Assembly (NCBI GenBank): GCA_017418975.1
Contig: JAFOMG010000011.1
Coordinates: 496,001 to 560,000, forward strand
DNA: 64,000 nt
Direction of reading: 5' to 3'
Origin: Sphingomonas sp.
GTDB taxonomy: Bacteria; Pseudomonadota; Alphaproteobacteria; Sphingomonadales; Sphingomonadaceae
The notes beneath the pieces were generated by a model. It was not told the origin of the DNA. It searched no databases and was given only the letters and a program-made list of their open reading frames with translations. The position numbers and the translations under genes are program-made. Below, one piece after another: positions 36,049-44,009 of the stretch (the stretch's first letter is position 1; each line of letters opens with the position of its first letter).

Positions 36049-36713
36049 GCGGAAGTCTCCAGGATGCTGTGGAGCCAGGCTCCGAGATCGTTGACGGTAT
36101 AGTCGATGAAGCCGCGATCCATGTCGGGCGCCTGTTCGGAGCCGTTGTCGATCCATACCGTGGTCATGCCGATCGCCTTGGCGGGCTTCAGGTTGCGCGC
36201 CATGTCCTCGACGAACAGGCTGTGCGCCGGGTCCAGGCCATAGGCGTCGCACAGGCCCCGATAGGCCAGCGGGTCCGGCTTGGGGCGATATCCCGTGGCA
36301 TGGACGTCATGGATCGCCTCGAAGGTGGCGCCGAGGCCGAGCCGGTCGAGCACCCGCGTCGCATAGGGTGCGTCGCCATTGGTGAAGACGAGCTTGCGGC
36401 CGGGCAGGCGGGCGAGCGCCGCGACCAGCACCTCGTTCACTTCGAGCACGCCCATGTCGACGTCGTGCACATTCGCCAGATAATGGTGCGGATCGGTGCC
36501 ATGCTCGGCCATCAGCCCGGCCAGCGTGGTGCCGTGCGCGTGGAAATAGCCCTTCTGCACCTTGTGCGCCTCGGCCGCGTCGAGCCCGAGCAGATCCTGG
36601 ACATATTGCCCGATCCGCGCGTCGATCATCGCGAACAGGTTGGCGCTCACCGGGTAGAGCGTGTTGTCCAGATCGAAGATCCAGTTGCGGATGTGCGACA
36701 GGGCGGGGTCCAT
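36045..36713 (-). CDS. pyrimidine 5'-nucleotidase (HAD superfamily)
   Basis: A 222-residue HAD-family phosphatase of the pyrimidine 5'-nucleotidase/Sdt1-like group. Seen: motif [13 protein letters not shown] with nucleophile and acid/base Asp, motif [13 protein letters not shown], the Lys motif [10 protein letters not shown], and motif [12 protein letters not shown]. The cap domain lies between ([20 protein letters not shown]). It dephosphorylates pyrimidine nucleotides or related metabolites. ATG at 36713 was chosen as homologues begin just before the FDLDNTLYP motif; an ATG at 36749 would add a Pro/Arg-rich leader. It is translationally coupled to dapD. Confidence 0.92.
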
Positions 36714-36760
36714 GTCGGGGCGTCTAGGCAGTGGCGCGGGGGGAGGCAATGCCCCCTGTC

Positions 36761-36786
36761 GTCATCCCGGCGAAAGCCGGGATGAC
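36761..36786. repeat. REP-like palindrome (GTCATCCCGGC family)
   Basis: Perfect 11-bp arms GTCATCCCGGC/GCCGGGATGAC around GAAA, between the divergent nucleotidase and luciferase-like genes. A related but not identical core to the 4749 and 11424 elements. Confidence 0.7.
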
Positions 36787-36876
36787 GGATATGGGCCGGG
36801 GCGACGGATGATTGCTTCGGCCCCGACGACGAAAACTTTATGGCGGACGCGGAGGGGCCTCCCCATCTGGCCGGTC

Positions 36877-37866
36877 ATGACCGCCTATTCGCTGCTCGAC
36901 CTCGTGCCCATCGTCCAGGGCGGAAATGCCGCCCAGGCGCTTGCCAATGCCGCCGATCTCGCCGCCCATGTCGAGGGGCTCGGCTATACCCGCTACTGGG
37001 TGGCCGAGCATCACGGGATGGACGGGATCGCCAGCGCCGCGACCGCGGTGGTGATCGCGCATGTCGGCCAGGCGACTTCGACGATCCGCATCGGCGCGGG
37101 CGGGATCATGCTGCCCAATCATGCGCCGCTGCAGGTGGCCGAGCAGTTCGGCACGCTGGACGCGCTCTTCCCCGGCCGCGTCGATCTCGGCCTTGGCCGC
37201 GCGCCGGGATCGGACCAGCGCGTCTCCGCCGCGATTCGCCGGGGGCTGGACAGCGACGGCAACGAATTCCCGCGCGACGTGGCGGAGCTGCAGAGCTATT
37301 TCGCCGATGACGGCCGCACCGGCATCCGCGCCACGCCGGGGGCGGGGGCGAAGGTGGATATCTGGATCCTCGGCTCCAGCCTGTTCGGCGCCCAGCTCGC
37401 GGCGATGCTGGGGCTGCCCTATGCCTTTGCCTCGCATTTCGCGCCCGGCCTGCTCGACGAGGCGATCGACATGTATCGCCGCAACTTCCGCCCTTCGGCG
37501 GCGCTGGAGAAGCCGCGTCTGATGCTGGGCTTCAACGTGTTCGCCGCCGATACCGATGCGGAGGCGGAATATCTCGCCAGCTCGCAGCAACAGGCCTTTG
37601 TCGCGATCCGGACCACCGGCAAGGGCATTCAGCTGCCGCCGCCGGTGCAGGGCTATCGCGAGAGCCTGGGCGGGCATGGCAATGCGATGCTCGATCAGGT
37701 GCTGTCGGCCAGCGCGATCGGCGGGCCGGACAAGGTGCGCGCGCAACTCGCCGCCTTCATCGCCCGTACCGGCGCCGACGAGCTGATGCTCACCAGCGCG
37801 ATGTTCGATCACCAGGCCCGCAGGAAGAGCCTGTCGCTCGCCGCCGAGGCGATGCGGGGGCTGTGA
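36877..37866 (+). CDS. LLM-class flavin-dependent oxidoreductase
   Basis: A 329-residue TIM-barrel, bacterial-luciferase-like monooxygenase, probably using FMNH2. Seen: [12 protein letters not shown] at the first strand, [57 protein letters not shown], and the C-terminal [21 protein letters not shown]. This pattern matches the MsnO8-type LLM group. ATG at 36877 gives the family's N-terminus; the frame upstream reads through the palindrome region. No reductase partner is adjacent. The substrate is unknown. Confidence 0.92.
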   Translation: MTAYSLLDLVPIVQGGNAAQALANAADLAAHVEGLGYTRYWVAEHHGMDGIASAATAVVIAHVGQATSTIRIGAGGIMLPNHAPLQVAEQFGTLDALFPGRVDLGLGRAPGSDQRVSAAIRRGLDSDGNEFPRDVAELQSYFADDGRTGIRATPGAGAKVDIWILGSSLFGAQLAAMLGLPYAFASHFAPGLLDEAIDMYRRNFRPSAALEKPRLMLGFNVFAADTDAEAEYLASSQQQAFVAIRTTGKGIQLPPPVQGYRESLGGHGNAMLDQVLSASAIGGPDKVRAQLAAFIARTGADELMLTSAMFDHQARRKSLSLAAEAMRGL

Positions 37867-37917
37867 TCCCCGATATTCGCCGCCTGGTGTGGTGGCTCTG
37901 GTTGTGGGGCGCTAACC

Positions 37918-38439
37918 TCACGCCTGCCGGTCGATCACCCGGCCGGTCGCCGGGCCGCCACTGCCGTTCGTCCGAGCGTTGCCGCCATAAGTGGGCGAGC
38001 CTGACGCGGCGGCGTCGCGCAGCTTCTGGAGGAAGGCCGTCATCGCGTCGAGCTGGCGCGCTGCGGCTTCGCTGATCGGCGTGCCGGCCTCGTCGCCGGC
38101 GCGATCGGCGGCCGATGGCGGCGGGCCGCCGGAACCGCTATCGGGCCCCTGGGCGAAGAAGCGCCTCAGCTCGGCCGCCTGGCCGTCGCTGAGCGCGCCG
38201 CTTTTCGCCTGCGCGTCGATCAACCCGTCGATCCGGCGCTTCATGTCGCCCGGGTTGCCGCCGGCACCATCGGAGGCGGGGCCCGCCGAGGCGAGGCTGG
38301 AATCGATCGCGTCGAGCGCGCCACGCAGCGCATCGCGGTCGTCGGCGCTGATCGCGCCGGCCGAAGCCGCCGCCGCGATCCGTGCGTCCAGCCGGGCGCG
38401 CGGATCCATCCGCTGCGGTGTCGAGGAAATGGAAGTCAT
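37918..38439 (-). CDS. Ala/Asp-rich small protein of unknown function
   Basis: A 173-residue protein rich in Ala, Asp, Gly and Arg. It contains three helical units with similar spacing (RLDARIAAAASAGAISADDR, IDGLIDAQAKSGALSDGQAA and a C-terminal ARQLDAMTAFLQKLRDAA). The first two share an xIDxxIAxAxxSGAISxDxxxxL pattern, suggesting an internal repeat. No signal peptide or membrane segment. An AT-rich upstream region holds a TATAAT-like hexamer. I do not recognise a named family; coding is supported by codon use and the internal repeat. Confidence 0.7.
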   Translation of the reverse strand: MTSISSTPQRMDPRARLDARIAAAASAGAISADDRDALRGALDAIDSSLASAGPASDGAGGNPGDMKRRIDGLIDAQAKSGALSDGQAAELRRFFAQGPDSGSGGPPPSAADRAGDEAGTPISEAAARQLDAMTAFLQKLRDAAASGSPTYGGNARTNGSGGPATGRVIDRQA

Positions 38440-38510
38440 CGCTGATCCTTCGCGTCTGCAATCCCCGCCCGGAGCCTAGCATACGGAAGCTAATATATTG
38501 TAAACAAAGG

Positions 38511-38516
38511 ATTATA
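38511..38516 (-). promoter_or_regulatory. possible -10 hexamer upstream of the small Ala/Asp-rich gene
   Basis: Exact TATAAT on the minus strand, about 70 bases before the gene start, in an unusually AT-rich patch (38490-38520). No good -35 hexamer is visible at the right spacing. Confidence 0.3.
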
Positions 38517-38660
38517 TCGCTTGGGATCGCGATTGGGCGGCGCCGGCCCCAGAAACCGGCGCCGCCACGTGACCCGACGGACAAAAGAGGGCAATCCGCG
38601 AGTTCGCGAACGCTTTGCGTCCAGTTCGTCGCAGTCGAATTTCAGTTTGTTGCAATCGCT

Positions 38661-40106
38661 TCAGCTGGCGGCGGGCAGGCGCAGGCGCACGAGCAGGCCG
38701 CCCAGATCCTCGCTTTCCTCGAGGCTGACGGTGCCGTCATAGATCTCGGCGACGTCGCGCACGATGGCGAGGCCCAGGCCGGTGCCGGGCTTGCCGCTGT
38801 CGAGCCTCACGCCGCGATCGAAAATGCGGATACGATCCGCCTCGGGGATGCCGCGGCCGTCGTCCTCGACGAGGATCTCGACGAACCCGGCCTGGACCCC
38901 GGCAGTGATGAACACGCTGCCGCCGCCATATTTGGCGGCGTTCTCGACCAGGTTGCCGAGCAGGTCGTCCAGGTCCTGCCGCTCGATATGGGCGACCAGG
39001 TCCTTCTGCCCGTCAATGTCGATGCGGACATTGGGATAGAGCCGGGCGACGGCGCGCTCGACCGCTTCGATCGACGGCCAGACCTGGGCGCGGCTGTGCG
39101 CCGAGCCGCGGCGGCCGACGGCGCGGGCGCGGGCGAGATGGTGGTCGATCTGCCGGCGCATCGTGCGCGCCTCGCGGATCACTGCCTGGGCGAGATCGGG
39201 CTGGCCGGCGGCCGCGGCGTTCATGATCACGCTCAGCGGCGTCTTCAGCGCATGGGCGAGGTTGCCGGCGTGGCGCCGCGCTTCCTCGGCCTGGCGGTCG
39301 TTATGCTCGACCAGCGCGTTGAGCTCCTCGACCATCGGCGCGACTTCGGCGGGCATCGCGCCTTCGACGCGGGTCGATTCGCCGGCGCGCAGCCGGGCGA
39401 TCTCCTGGCGCACCCGGCGCAGCGGCAGCAGCCCGTACCAGGTCTGCAGCGCCACCATGATGATCAGGCCGAGCCCGAGCAGCACGAAGCTGCGCACCAG
39501 GGTGCGGCGCAGCTGGGCGATCTGCCCGTCCAGCGTCTCGCGGCTCTGCGCCACCTGGAAGCGCCAGCGCACGTTCGATCCCGGCAGCACCGCGTCGCGC
39601 TCGGCGACGCGCAGCAGCTGGCCGGGAAGCTGGCGGCTGTCATAGACATGGACGTTGGTGTCGCTGTGCTGCTGGTCGACCTTCAGCTTCTGGTCCCAGA
39701 GCGAGCGCGACGGAAAGGCTTCATGGCCCCTGCCGCTGATCTGCCAATAGGCGCCGGAATTATATTCGAGGAAGCGCTGGTCGGCGAGCTCGCGATTGAG
39801 CATCACGTCGCCATTCTGGTCGAGCTCGGCGGAGAAGATCATCGCCTTGAGCAGATAGTCGAGCTGGTCGTCGAAATTCTTGGTGACGGTGGTCACCAGC
39901 ACCCGGTCGAGCGCAATGCCGCCGCCGACGAGCAGCAGCATGATCCAGGCGGTCGCGACCAGCAGCATGCGCCGGCTGACCGATCCGGTGGTGCGCACAT
40001 AGTGGCGCGGCGGCACTTCGCCCGGCGCGACGGGCTCCGGCTCGGTGAGGGGCCGACCGAACAGGCGCCGGCGCAGCCCGCCTAGAGTCTGGGCGAGCCG
40101 TGCCAT
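38661..40106 (-). CDS. PhoQ-like sensor histidine kinase
   Basis: A 481-residue membrane kinase. Two membrane helices (about residues 46-68 and 203-228) flank a periplasmic sensor loop; HAMP-like linker (LRAGESTRVEGAMPAEVAPM). The HisKA motif NLAHALKTPLSVIMN carries the phosphoacceptor His. The ATPase domain shows DDLLGNLVENAAKYGGG (N box), VEDDGRGIP (G1) and GTGLGLAIVRDV (G2). It lies four bases after its response regulator gene and a PepSY gene, forming a three-gene operon. The overall plan matches PhoQ/QseC-type kinases; the signal is unknown, and Mg2+/cation sensing is only inferred from the PhoPQ resemblance. Confidence 0.93.
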   Translation of the reverse strand: MARLAQTLGGLRRRLFGRPLTEPEPVAPGEVPPRHYVRTTGSVSRRMLLVATAWIMLLLVGGGIALDRVLVTTVTKNFDDQLDYLLKAMIFSAELDQNGDVMLNRELADQRFLEYNSGAYWQISGRGHEAFPSRSLWDQKLKVDQQHSDTNVHVYDSRQLPGQLLRVAERDAVLPGSNVRWRFQVAQSRETLDGQIAQLRRTLVRSFVLLGLGLIIMVALQTWYGLLPLRRVRQEIARLRAGESTRVEGAMPAEVAPMVEELNALVEHNDRQAEEARRHAGNLAHALKTPLSVIMNAAAAGQPDLAQAVIREARTMRRQIDHHLARARAVGRRGSAHSRAQVWPSIEAVERAVARLYPNVRIDIDGQKDLVAHIERQDLDDLLGNLVENAAKYGGGSVFITAGVQAGFVEILVEDDGRGIPEADRIRIFDRGVRLDSGKPGTGLGLAIVRDVAEIYDGTVSLEESEDLGGLLVRLRLPAAS

Positions 40107-40110
40107 CCGC

Positions 40111-40779
40111 TCAGGCGTCGGCCGGCTCTTCCAGGCTGTAGCCCAGGCCGCGGATGGTGGTGATCACATCGGCGCCCAGCTTCTTGCGGATGCGCGTGAC
40201 GAAGACTTCGATAGTGTTCGAATCGCGATCGAAATCCTGGTCGTAGATATGCTCGATCAGCTCGGTGCGGCTCACCACCTTGCCCTTGTGGTGGAGGAGA
40301 TAGCTGAGCAGCTTATATTCCTGGGCGGTCAGCTTCACCGGCTCGCCGCCGCGGGTGACCTTGCCCGAGCGGGTGTCGAGCCGGATGTCGCCGGCGGTCA
40401 GCTCGGCCGAGGCATTGCCCGAGGCGCGGCGGATCAGGGCGCGCAGCCGGGCGATCAGCTCCTCGGTCTGGAACGGCTTGGCGACATAATCGTCGGCGCC
40501 GGCATCGAGGCCCGCCACCTTGTCCGACCAGCTGTCGCGCGCGGTGAGCACCAGGACCGGGGTGGTCTTGCCTTCCTTGCGCCAGCGGTCGAGCACCGTC
40601 AGCCCGTCGATCTCGGGCAGGCCGAGATCGAGGATGATCGCGTCATATTGCTCGTTGGAGCCGAGATAGAGGCCTTCCTCGCCATCGGTGGCGAGATCCA
40701 CCGCATAGCCCGCGCCTTCCAGCGCATTGCGGAGCTGCTGCCCCAGGTTCGGCTCATCCTCGACGATCAGCAGTCGCAT
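40111..40779 (-). CDS. OmpR/PhoB-family response regulator
   Basis: A 222-residue response regulator, cognate to the following kinase. The receiver domain has the acidic pocket Glu7-Asp8, phosphoacceptor Asp51 (IILDLGLPEIDG), TARDSWSDKV and Lys of DDYVAKPFQ. The C-terminal winged helix has LTAQEYKLLSYLLHHKGKVV, RDSNTIEVFVTRIRKKLG and IRGLGYSL. The order PepSY-RR-HK is usual for PhoPQ-like systems with a small PepSY partner. Direct targets are not evident, but autoregulation of this operon is common in the family. Confidence 0.95.
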   Translation of the reverse strand: MRLLIVEDEPNLGQQLRNALEGAGYAVDLATDGEEGLYLGSNEQYDAIILDLGLPEIDGLTVLDRWRKEGKTTPVLVLTARDSWSDKVAGLDAGADDYVAKPFQTEELIARLRALIRRASGNASAELTAGDIRLDTRSGKVTRGGEPVKLTAQEYKLLSYLLHHKGKVVSRTELIEHIYDQDFDRDSNTIEVFVTRIRKKLGADVITTIRGLGYSLEEPADA

Positions 40780-40799
40780 GTCATTCCCCTCGCCGGGCC

Positions 40800-41111
40800 C
40801 TAATCGCCCGTTTTGCGGACGATCGCGCCGGACCGGCCATCGACGTCCACCCAGATCACCGATCCATTGCGCAGGAACTTCAGCGTGTAAACTTCCGTTG
40901 CGGGATCATAGTCGAAACCGAGATATTGGGCCCCGGGCAGCCGCGGCACCACGCGCCGCTCGATCTCGCGTACCGAGAGCGGCGGCCCGGCCTGGCGGCG
41001 GGGCGAGCGGCCGTCCGAATCCTGGTGCCCGTCCGGCCGCGCAGCCGCGGCCCCGGCGGGCGCGAACGCCGCCAGGCAGGCGCAAAGGATGGGCGTTACC
41101 AACATCTTCAT
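40800..41111 (-). CDS. periplasmic PepSY-domain protein
   Basis: A 103-residue exported protein with a signal peptide (KMLVTPILCACLAAFAPAGA, cleavage near residue 25). One PepSY domain follows: SVREIERRVVPRLPGAQYLG, then YDPATEVYTLKFLRNGSVIW and VDGRSGAIV. PepSY domains often inhibit proteases or modulate periplasmic sensors. It is the first gene of the operon with the OmpR-type regulator and the kinase, so it may tune the kinase's periplasmic domain. A longer ATG at 41123 is possible. Confidence 0.87.
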   Translation of the reverse strand: MKMLVTPILCACLAAFAPAGAAAARPDGHQDSDGRSPRRQAGPPLSVREIERRVVPRLPGAQYLGFDYDPATEVYTLKFLRNGSVIWVDVDGRSGAIVRKTGD

Positions 41112-41216
41112 GGCAGATGGCATAGGGTCCGGGCATTGAATAGCCCCTGAACGCGCGCTTCAGCCGGCGGTAACTTGCCGGGCGGGCTCGCCACCCCTAG
41201 GTGGAGCCCATTGCGA

Positions 41217-41296
41217 CGGCACCGGCCCACTCCCCCACCCGGCCACCCAACGTTAATATCCCATGGGTGGCCGGGTGGGGGAGTGGGCCGGTGCCG
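41217..41296. repeat. perfect 33-bp inverted repeat (family of 56363-56436) in the ABC-F leader
   Basis: Arms 41217-41249 and 41264-41296 are exact complements around a 14-base AT-rich loop. A close relative in reverse orientation lies at 56363-56436. It ends 18 bases before the ABC-F start codon and lies between divergent genes, so it could be a dispersed element that also acts as an attenuator or insulator. Confidence 0.85.
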
Positions 41297-41314
41297 CAAC
41301 CGATCAAAGGCACC

Positions 41315-43105
41315 ATGGCTGCACCTGTCCTCGCTTATGAAAATCTCGGTCTCGTCCAGGGCCATGGCTGGCTGTTCCGCGGACTGAACCTCTATGTCGG
41401 CGAGCGCGACCGGCTGGCGCTGATCGGCCGCAACGGCGCGGGCAAGACGACCCTGCTCAAGCTGATCGCCGGCAGCATCGACGGCGACGAGGGCCGCCGC
41501 ACCATCGTGCCGGGCACCCGGGCCGTGCTGCTCGAGCAGGAGCCGCGGATGGAGGGCTGCGCGACTCTGCTCGACTATGTGCTCTCGGGCAGCGACGCGC
41601 CGCCCCGGCACGAGGCGGAGGCCATCGCCGACCAGCTCGGCATCGACCTGGGCCGCGAGGCGAAGACCGCCTCGGGCGGCGAGCGCCGCCGCGCGGCGAT
41701 CGCGCGGGCATTGGCGCAGAACCCCGATGTGCTGCTGCTCGACGAGCCGACCAACCATCTCGACCTCGCCGCGATCGAGTGGCTGGAGGACTGGCTGAGC
41801 CGCTTCACCGGCGCGTTCATCGTGATCAGCCATGACCGTACCTTCCTCACGCGCCTCACCCGCTCGACCCTGTGGCTCGACCGCGGCACGATTCGCCGCG
41901 CCGAGGTGGGCTTTGGCGGGTTCGAGGCCTGGACCGACCAAGTCTATGCCGAGGAGGAGCGCAACGCCCAGCGGCTCGACGCCAAGCTCAAGATCGAGGA
42001 GCATTGGCTCCAGCGCGGCGTCACCGGCCGGCGCCGGCGCAACCAGGGCCGCCTCGAGAAGCTCAAGGAAATGCGCGCCACCCGCGCCGCGATGATGGGG
42101 CCGCAGGGCGCCGCCAAGCTCGTCACCGCCGCCGACGACAGCAACACCAAGGTGGTGATCGACGCCAAGCACGTCACCAAGCGCTTCGGCGCCGGGGACG
42201 ATCAGCGCACGATCATCAAGGACCTGACCTTCCGCGTCACCAAGGGCGACCGGATCGGCATCGTCGGCGCCAATGGCGCGGGCAAGTCGACCCTGCTCAA
42301 GCTCCTGACCGGCGAGATTCAGCCAGACGAAGGCACGGTCAAGCTCTCCAACACGCTGAACGGCGTGATCATCGACCAGCAGCGCAGCCTGATGGACCCC
42401 GCCAAGTCGGTGCGCGACGTGCTGGCGGACGGCGGCGACTGGATCGAGGTGCTGGGCGTGAAGAAGCATGTCCATGGCTATCTCAAGGAGTTCCTGTTCG
42501 ACCCCTCGATCGCCGAGGCCAGGATCGCCACGCTTTCGGGCGGCGAGCGTTCGCGCCTGCTGCTGGCGCGCGAGTTCGCCCGCCATTCCAACCTGCTGGT
42601 GCTCGACGAGCCGACCAACGACCTCGACCTCGAGACGCTGGACCTGCTCCAGGAAGTGATCGCCGATTATGAGGGCACGGTGCTGATCGTCAGCCACGAC
42701 CGCGACTTTCTCGATCGCACGGTGACGGTGACGCTCGGGCTCGACGGATCGGGCATGGTCGACGTCGTGGTCGGCGGCTATGCCGATTGGGAGGCCAAGC
42801 GCCGGCCAAGGCAGGAGGCGAGAAAGGCCGCGCCAAGGGCCGCGCCGGCGGCCGAAGCGCCGAAAAAGGCGACCAAGCTCAGCTACAAGGACCAGCGCGA
42901 CTACGACCTGTTGCCCAAGCGGATCGAGGAGATCGAGGCGCAGATCGCCCGGGACGAGACCGCGCTGGCCGATCCGGACCTCTATGCCAGGGATCCGGGC
43001 AGATTCTCGAAGCTGAGCGACGGCATCTCGAAGCTGCGCGACGAGAAGGATGCGGCGGAGATGCGCTGGCTGGAGCTGGCGGAGATGGTCGAGACGCTGG
43101 GCTGA
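41315..43105 (+). CDS. uup: ABC-F ATPase, Uup-like
   Basis: A 596-residue soluble protein with two ABC ATPase domains and no membrane segments. Domain 1: Walker A LIGRNGAGKTTLLKLIAG, signature ASGGERRRAAIARAL, Walker B VLLLDEPTNHLDL. Domain 2: IVGANGAGKSTLLKLLTG, LSGGERSRLLLAREF, LVLDEPTNDLDL. The linker (about 235-300) is basic and helical (HWLQRGVTGRRRRNQGRLEK). The C-terminal extension (about 510-596) is a Lys/Glu-rich coiled coil as in Uup. ABC-F proteins act on ribosomes or DNA intermediates; Uup is linked to replication and precise transposon excision. ATG at 41315 was chosen because homologues begin APVLAYENLGL; upstream frame is repeat-derived. Confidence 0.92.
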   Translation: MAAPVLAYENLGLVQGHGWLFRGLNLYVGERDRLALIGRNGAGKTTLLKLIAGSIDGDEGRRTIVPGTRAVLLEQEPRMEGCATLLDYVLSGSDAPPRHEAEAIADQLGIDLGREAKTASGGERRRAAIARALAQNPDVLLLDEPTNHLDLAAIEWLEDWLSRFTGAFIVISHDRTFLTRLTRSTLWLDRGTIRRAEVGFGGFEAWTDQVYAEEERNAQRLDAKLKIEEHWLQRGVTGRRRRNQGRLEKLKEMRATRAAMMGPQGAAKLVTAADDSNTKVVIDAKHVTKRFGAGDDQRTIIKDLTFRVTKGDRIGIVGANGAGKSTLLKLLTGEIQPDEGTVKLSNTLNGVIIDQQRSLMDPAKSVRDVLADGGDWIEVLGVKKHVHGYLKEFLFDPSIAEARIATLSGGERSRLLLAREFARHSNLLVLDEPTNDLDLETLDLLQEVIADYEGTVLIVSHDRDFLDRTVTVTLGLDGSGMVDVVVGGYADWEAKRRPRQEARKAAPRAAPAAEAPKKATKLSYKDQRDYDLLPKRIEEIEAQIARDETALADPDLYARDPGRFSKLSDGISKLRDEKDAAEMRWLELAEMVETLG

Positions 43106-43138
43106 GCCGGAACGCGTCCGGACTTCGCCATTCCTGCC

Positions 43139-43172
43139 GCCGGATTATTTGAGCGGCCGGATTATTTGAGCG
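43139..43172. repeat. perfect 17-bp tandem duplication at a stop codon
   Basis: GCCGGATTATTTGAGCG occurs twice head-to-tail (43139-43155, 43156-43172). The second copy supplies the final codons and the TAA stop of the YD-repeat gene; the first copy duplicates them beyond the stop. A second 17-bp duplication of another sequence lies at 54207-54240. Confidence 0.9.
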
Positions 43173-43425
43173 GGATGACCGTGAAGCCGTTGAGCGGCAC
43201 GACGAAGGCGCGGCGCGAACTTGTCTCGACCTTCACGTTCGTGCGGTTGCCGGCGGGGTCGTAGCTGTAGTTCGCCCTGGTATCGCCCCTGGCGCTGCTT
43301 TCGGTCGTCACCTTCACCAGGCGACCGAGCGCATCATATTCATATTTGGTCTGTTCCGGCGCGGTCTGCGCCATGGCCGGCATGGCAAGTACGAACGGAA
43401 TCACGGAAATAAGTTCGCGTCTCAT
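43162..43425 (-). CDS. small secreted protein with one YD (RHS-type) repeat pair
   Basis: An 87-residue exported protein. The signal peptide (RRELISVIPFVLAMPAMAQ, cleavage near residue 20) is followed by YEYDALGRLVKVTTE and NYSYDPAGNRTNVKVE, the YD-repeat consensus (YxYDxxGRL) of RHS and teneurin-type shells. Full RHS proteins have dozens of these repeats and a toxin tip; here there is one pair and nothing else, with no VgrG, PAAR or immunity gene nearby. It may be a real mini-protein or a relic. ATG at 43425 is preferred because it starts the signal peptide; the frame extends to 43479. Confidence 0.72.
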   Translation of the reverse strand: MRRELISVIPFVLAMPAMAQTAPEQTKYEYDALGRLVKVTTESSARGDTRANYSYDPAGNRTNVKVETSSRRAFVVPLNGFTVIPLK

Positions 43426-43625
43426 GGCATATCCGTGATCTGTGATGGAATTTACATCTCGCGGGCCAATGTCTGACATGGCCGGCGATAATCAAGTGTG
43501 AAAAATGCATCCGGGAATGTCCGGGAGGTTGCATCGAAAACGGTGCTTGTTTCTTGCTCGTTGCAATATTTTAAATTGCGATAGGGCGTGACGCCAAGCA
43601 TTCCCCGCACGAATCCTCAAGGCGG

Positions 43626-43970
43626 ATGGGGCTCATGAAAATCATCGCAAAGCTGCTCGCACTTTCGACAACGCTCGTCCTCGGGCTGAGCGGCGCCTCC
43701 GCCTCCGACCAGTCCGCCGGCCTCGTGACATCGGTCCAGCAGACCGGCAGCCGGTTCTTCTTCTACACCACGGGCGCGCGAACCGCGCGGCCGGGATGCG
43801 ATTGCTGCGGTCGCTGGGAAATCGATCCGTCGACCAATGCGGGCCAGTCCCAGGTCGCGATCGTGCTCACGGCATATGCGACCCAGCGTCCGGTGGCCGT
43901 GGCGGGGACCGGCAGCTGTGTCGGTGGCGCGAACGATACCGAAGGCGTCAACCTGCTTATCGCCAACTGA
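43626..43970 (+). CDS. small secreted Cys-containing protein of unknown family
   Basis: A 114-residue exported protein; signal peptide KIIAKLLALSTTLVLGLSGASA with cleavage near residue 27. The mature part contains CDCCGRW, a single further Cys in GTGSCVGG, and beta-rich segments (SQVAIVLTAYATQ, RPVAVAGTGS). Three clustered Cys plus one distal suggest disulfides or a metal site. Divergent from the YD-repeat gene across 200 bp of AT-richer DNA. I do not recognise the family. ATG at 43635 is an alternative start. Confidence 0.75.
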   Translation: MGLMKIIAKLLALSTTLVLGLSGASASDQSAGLVTSVQQTGSRFFFYTTGARTARPGCDCCGRWEIDPSTNAGQSQVAIVLTAYATQRPVAVAGTGSCVGGANDTEGVNLLIAN

Positions 43971-44009
43971 CGCGCGGGGCGCGCGGGCCGGTCGAGCCGA
44001 TCCGCCCCT

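Noticed and set aside
41315..43105. ABC-F gene as an antibiotic-resistance determinant.
   Set aside because: The Uup-like C-terminal coiled coil and chromosomal context fit a housekeeping member; nothing points to a resistance subfamily.
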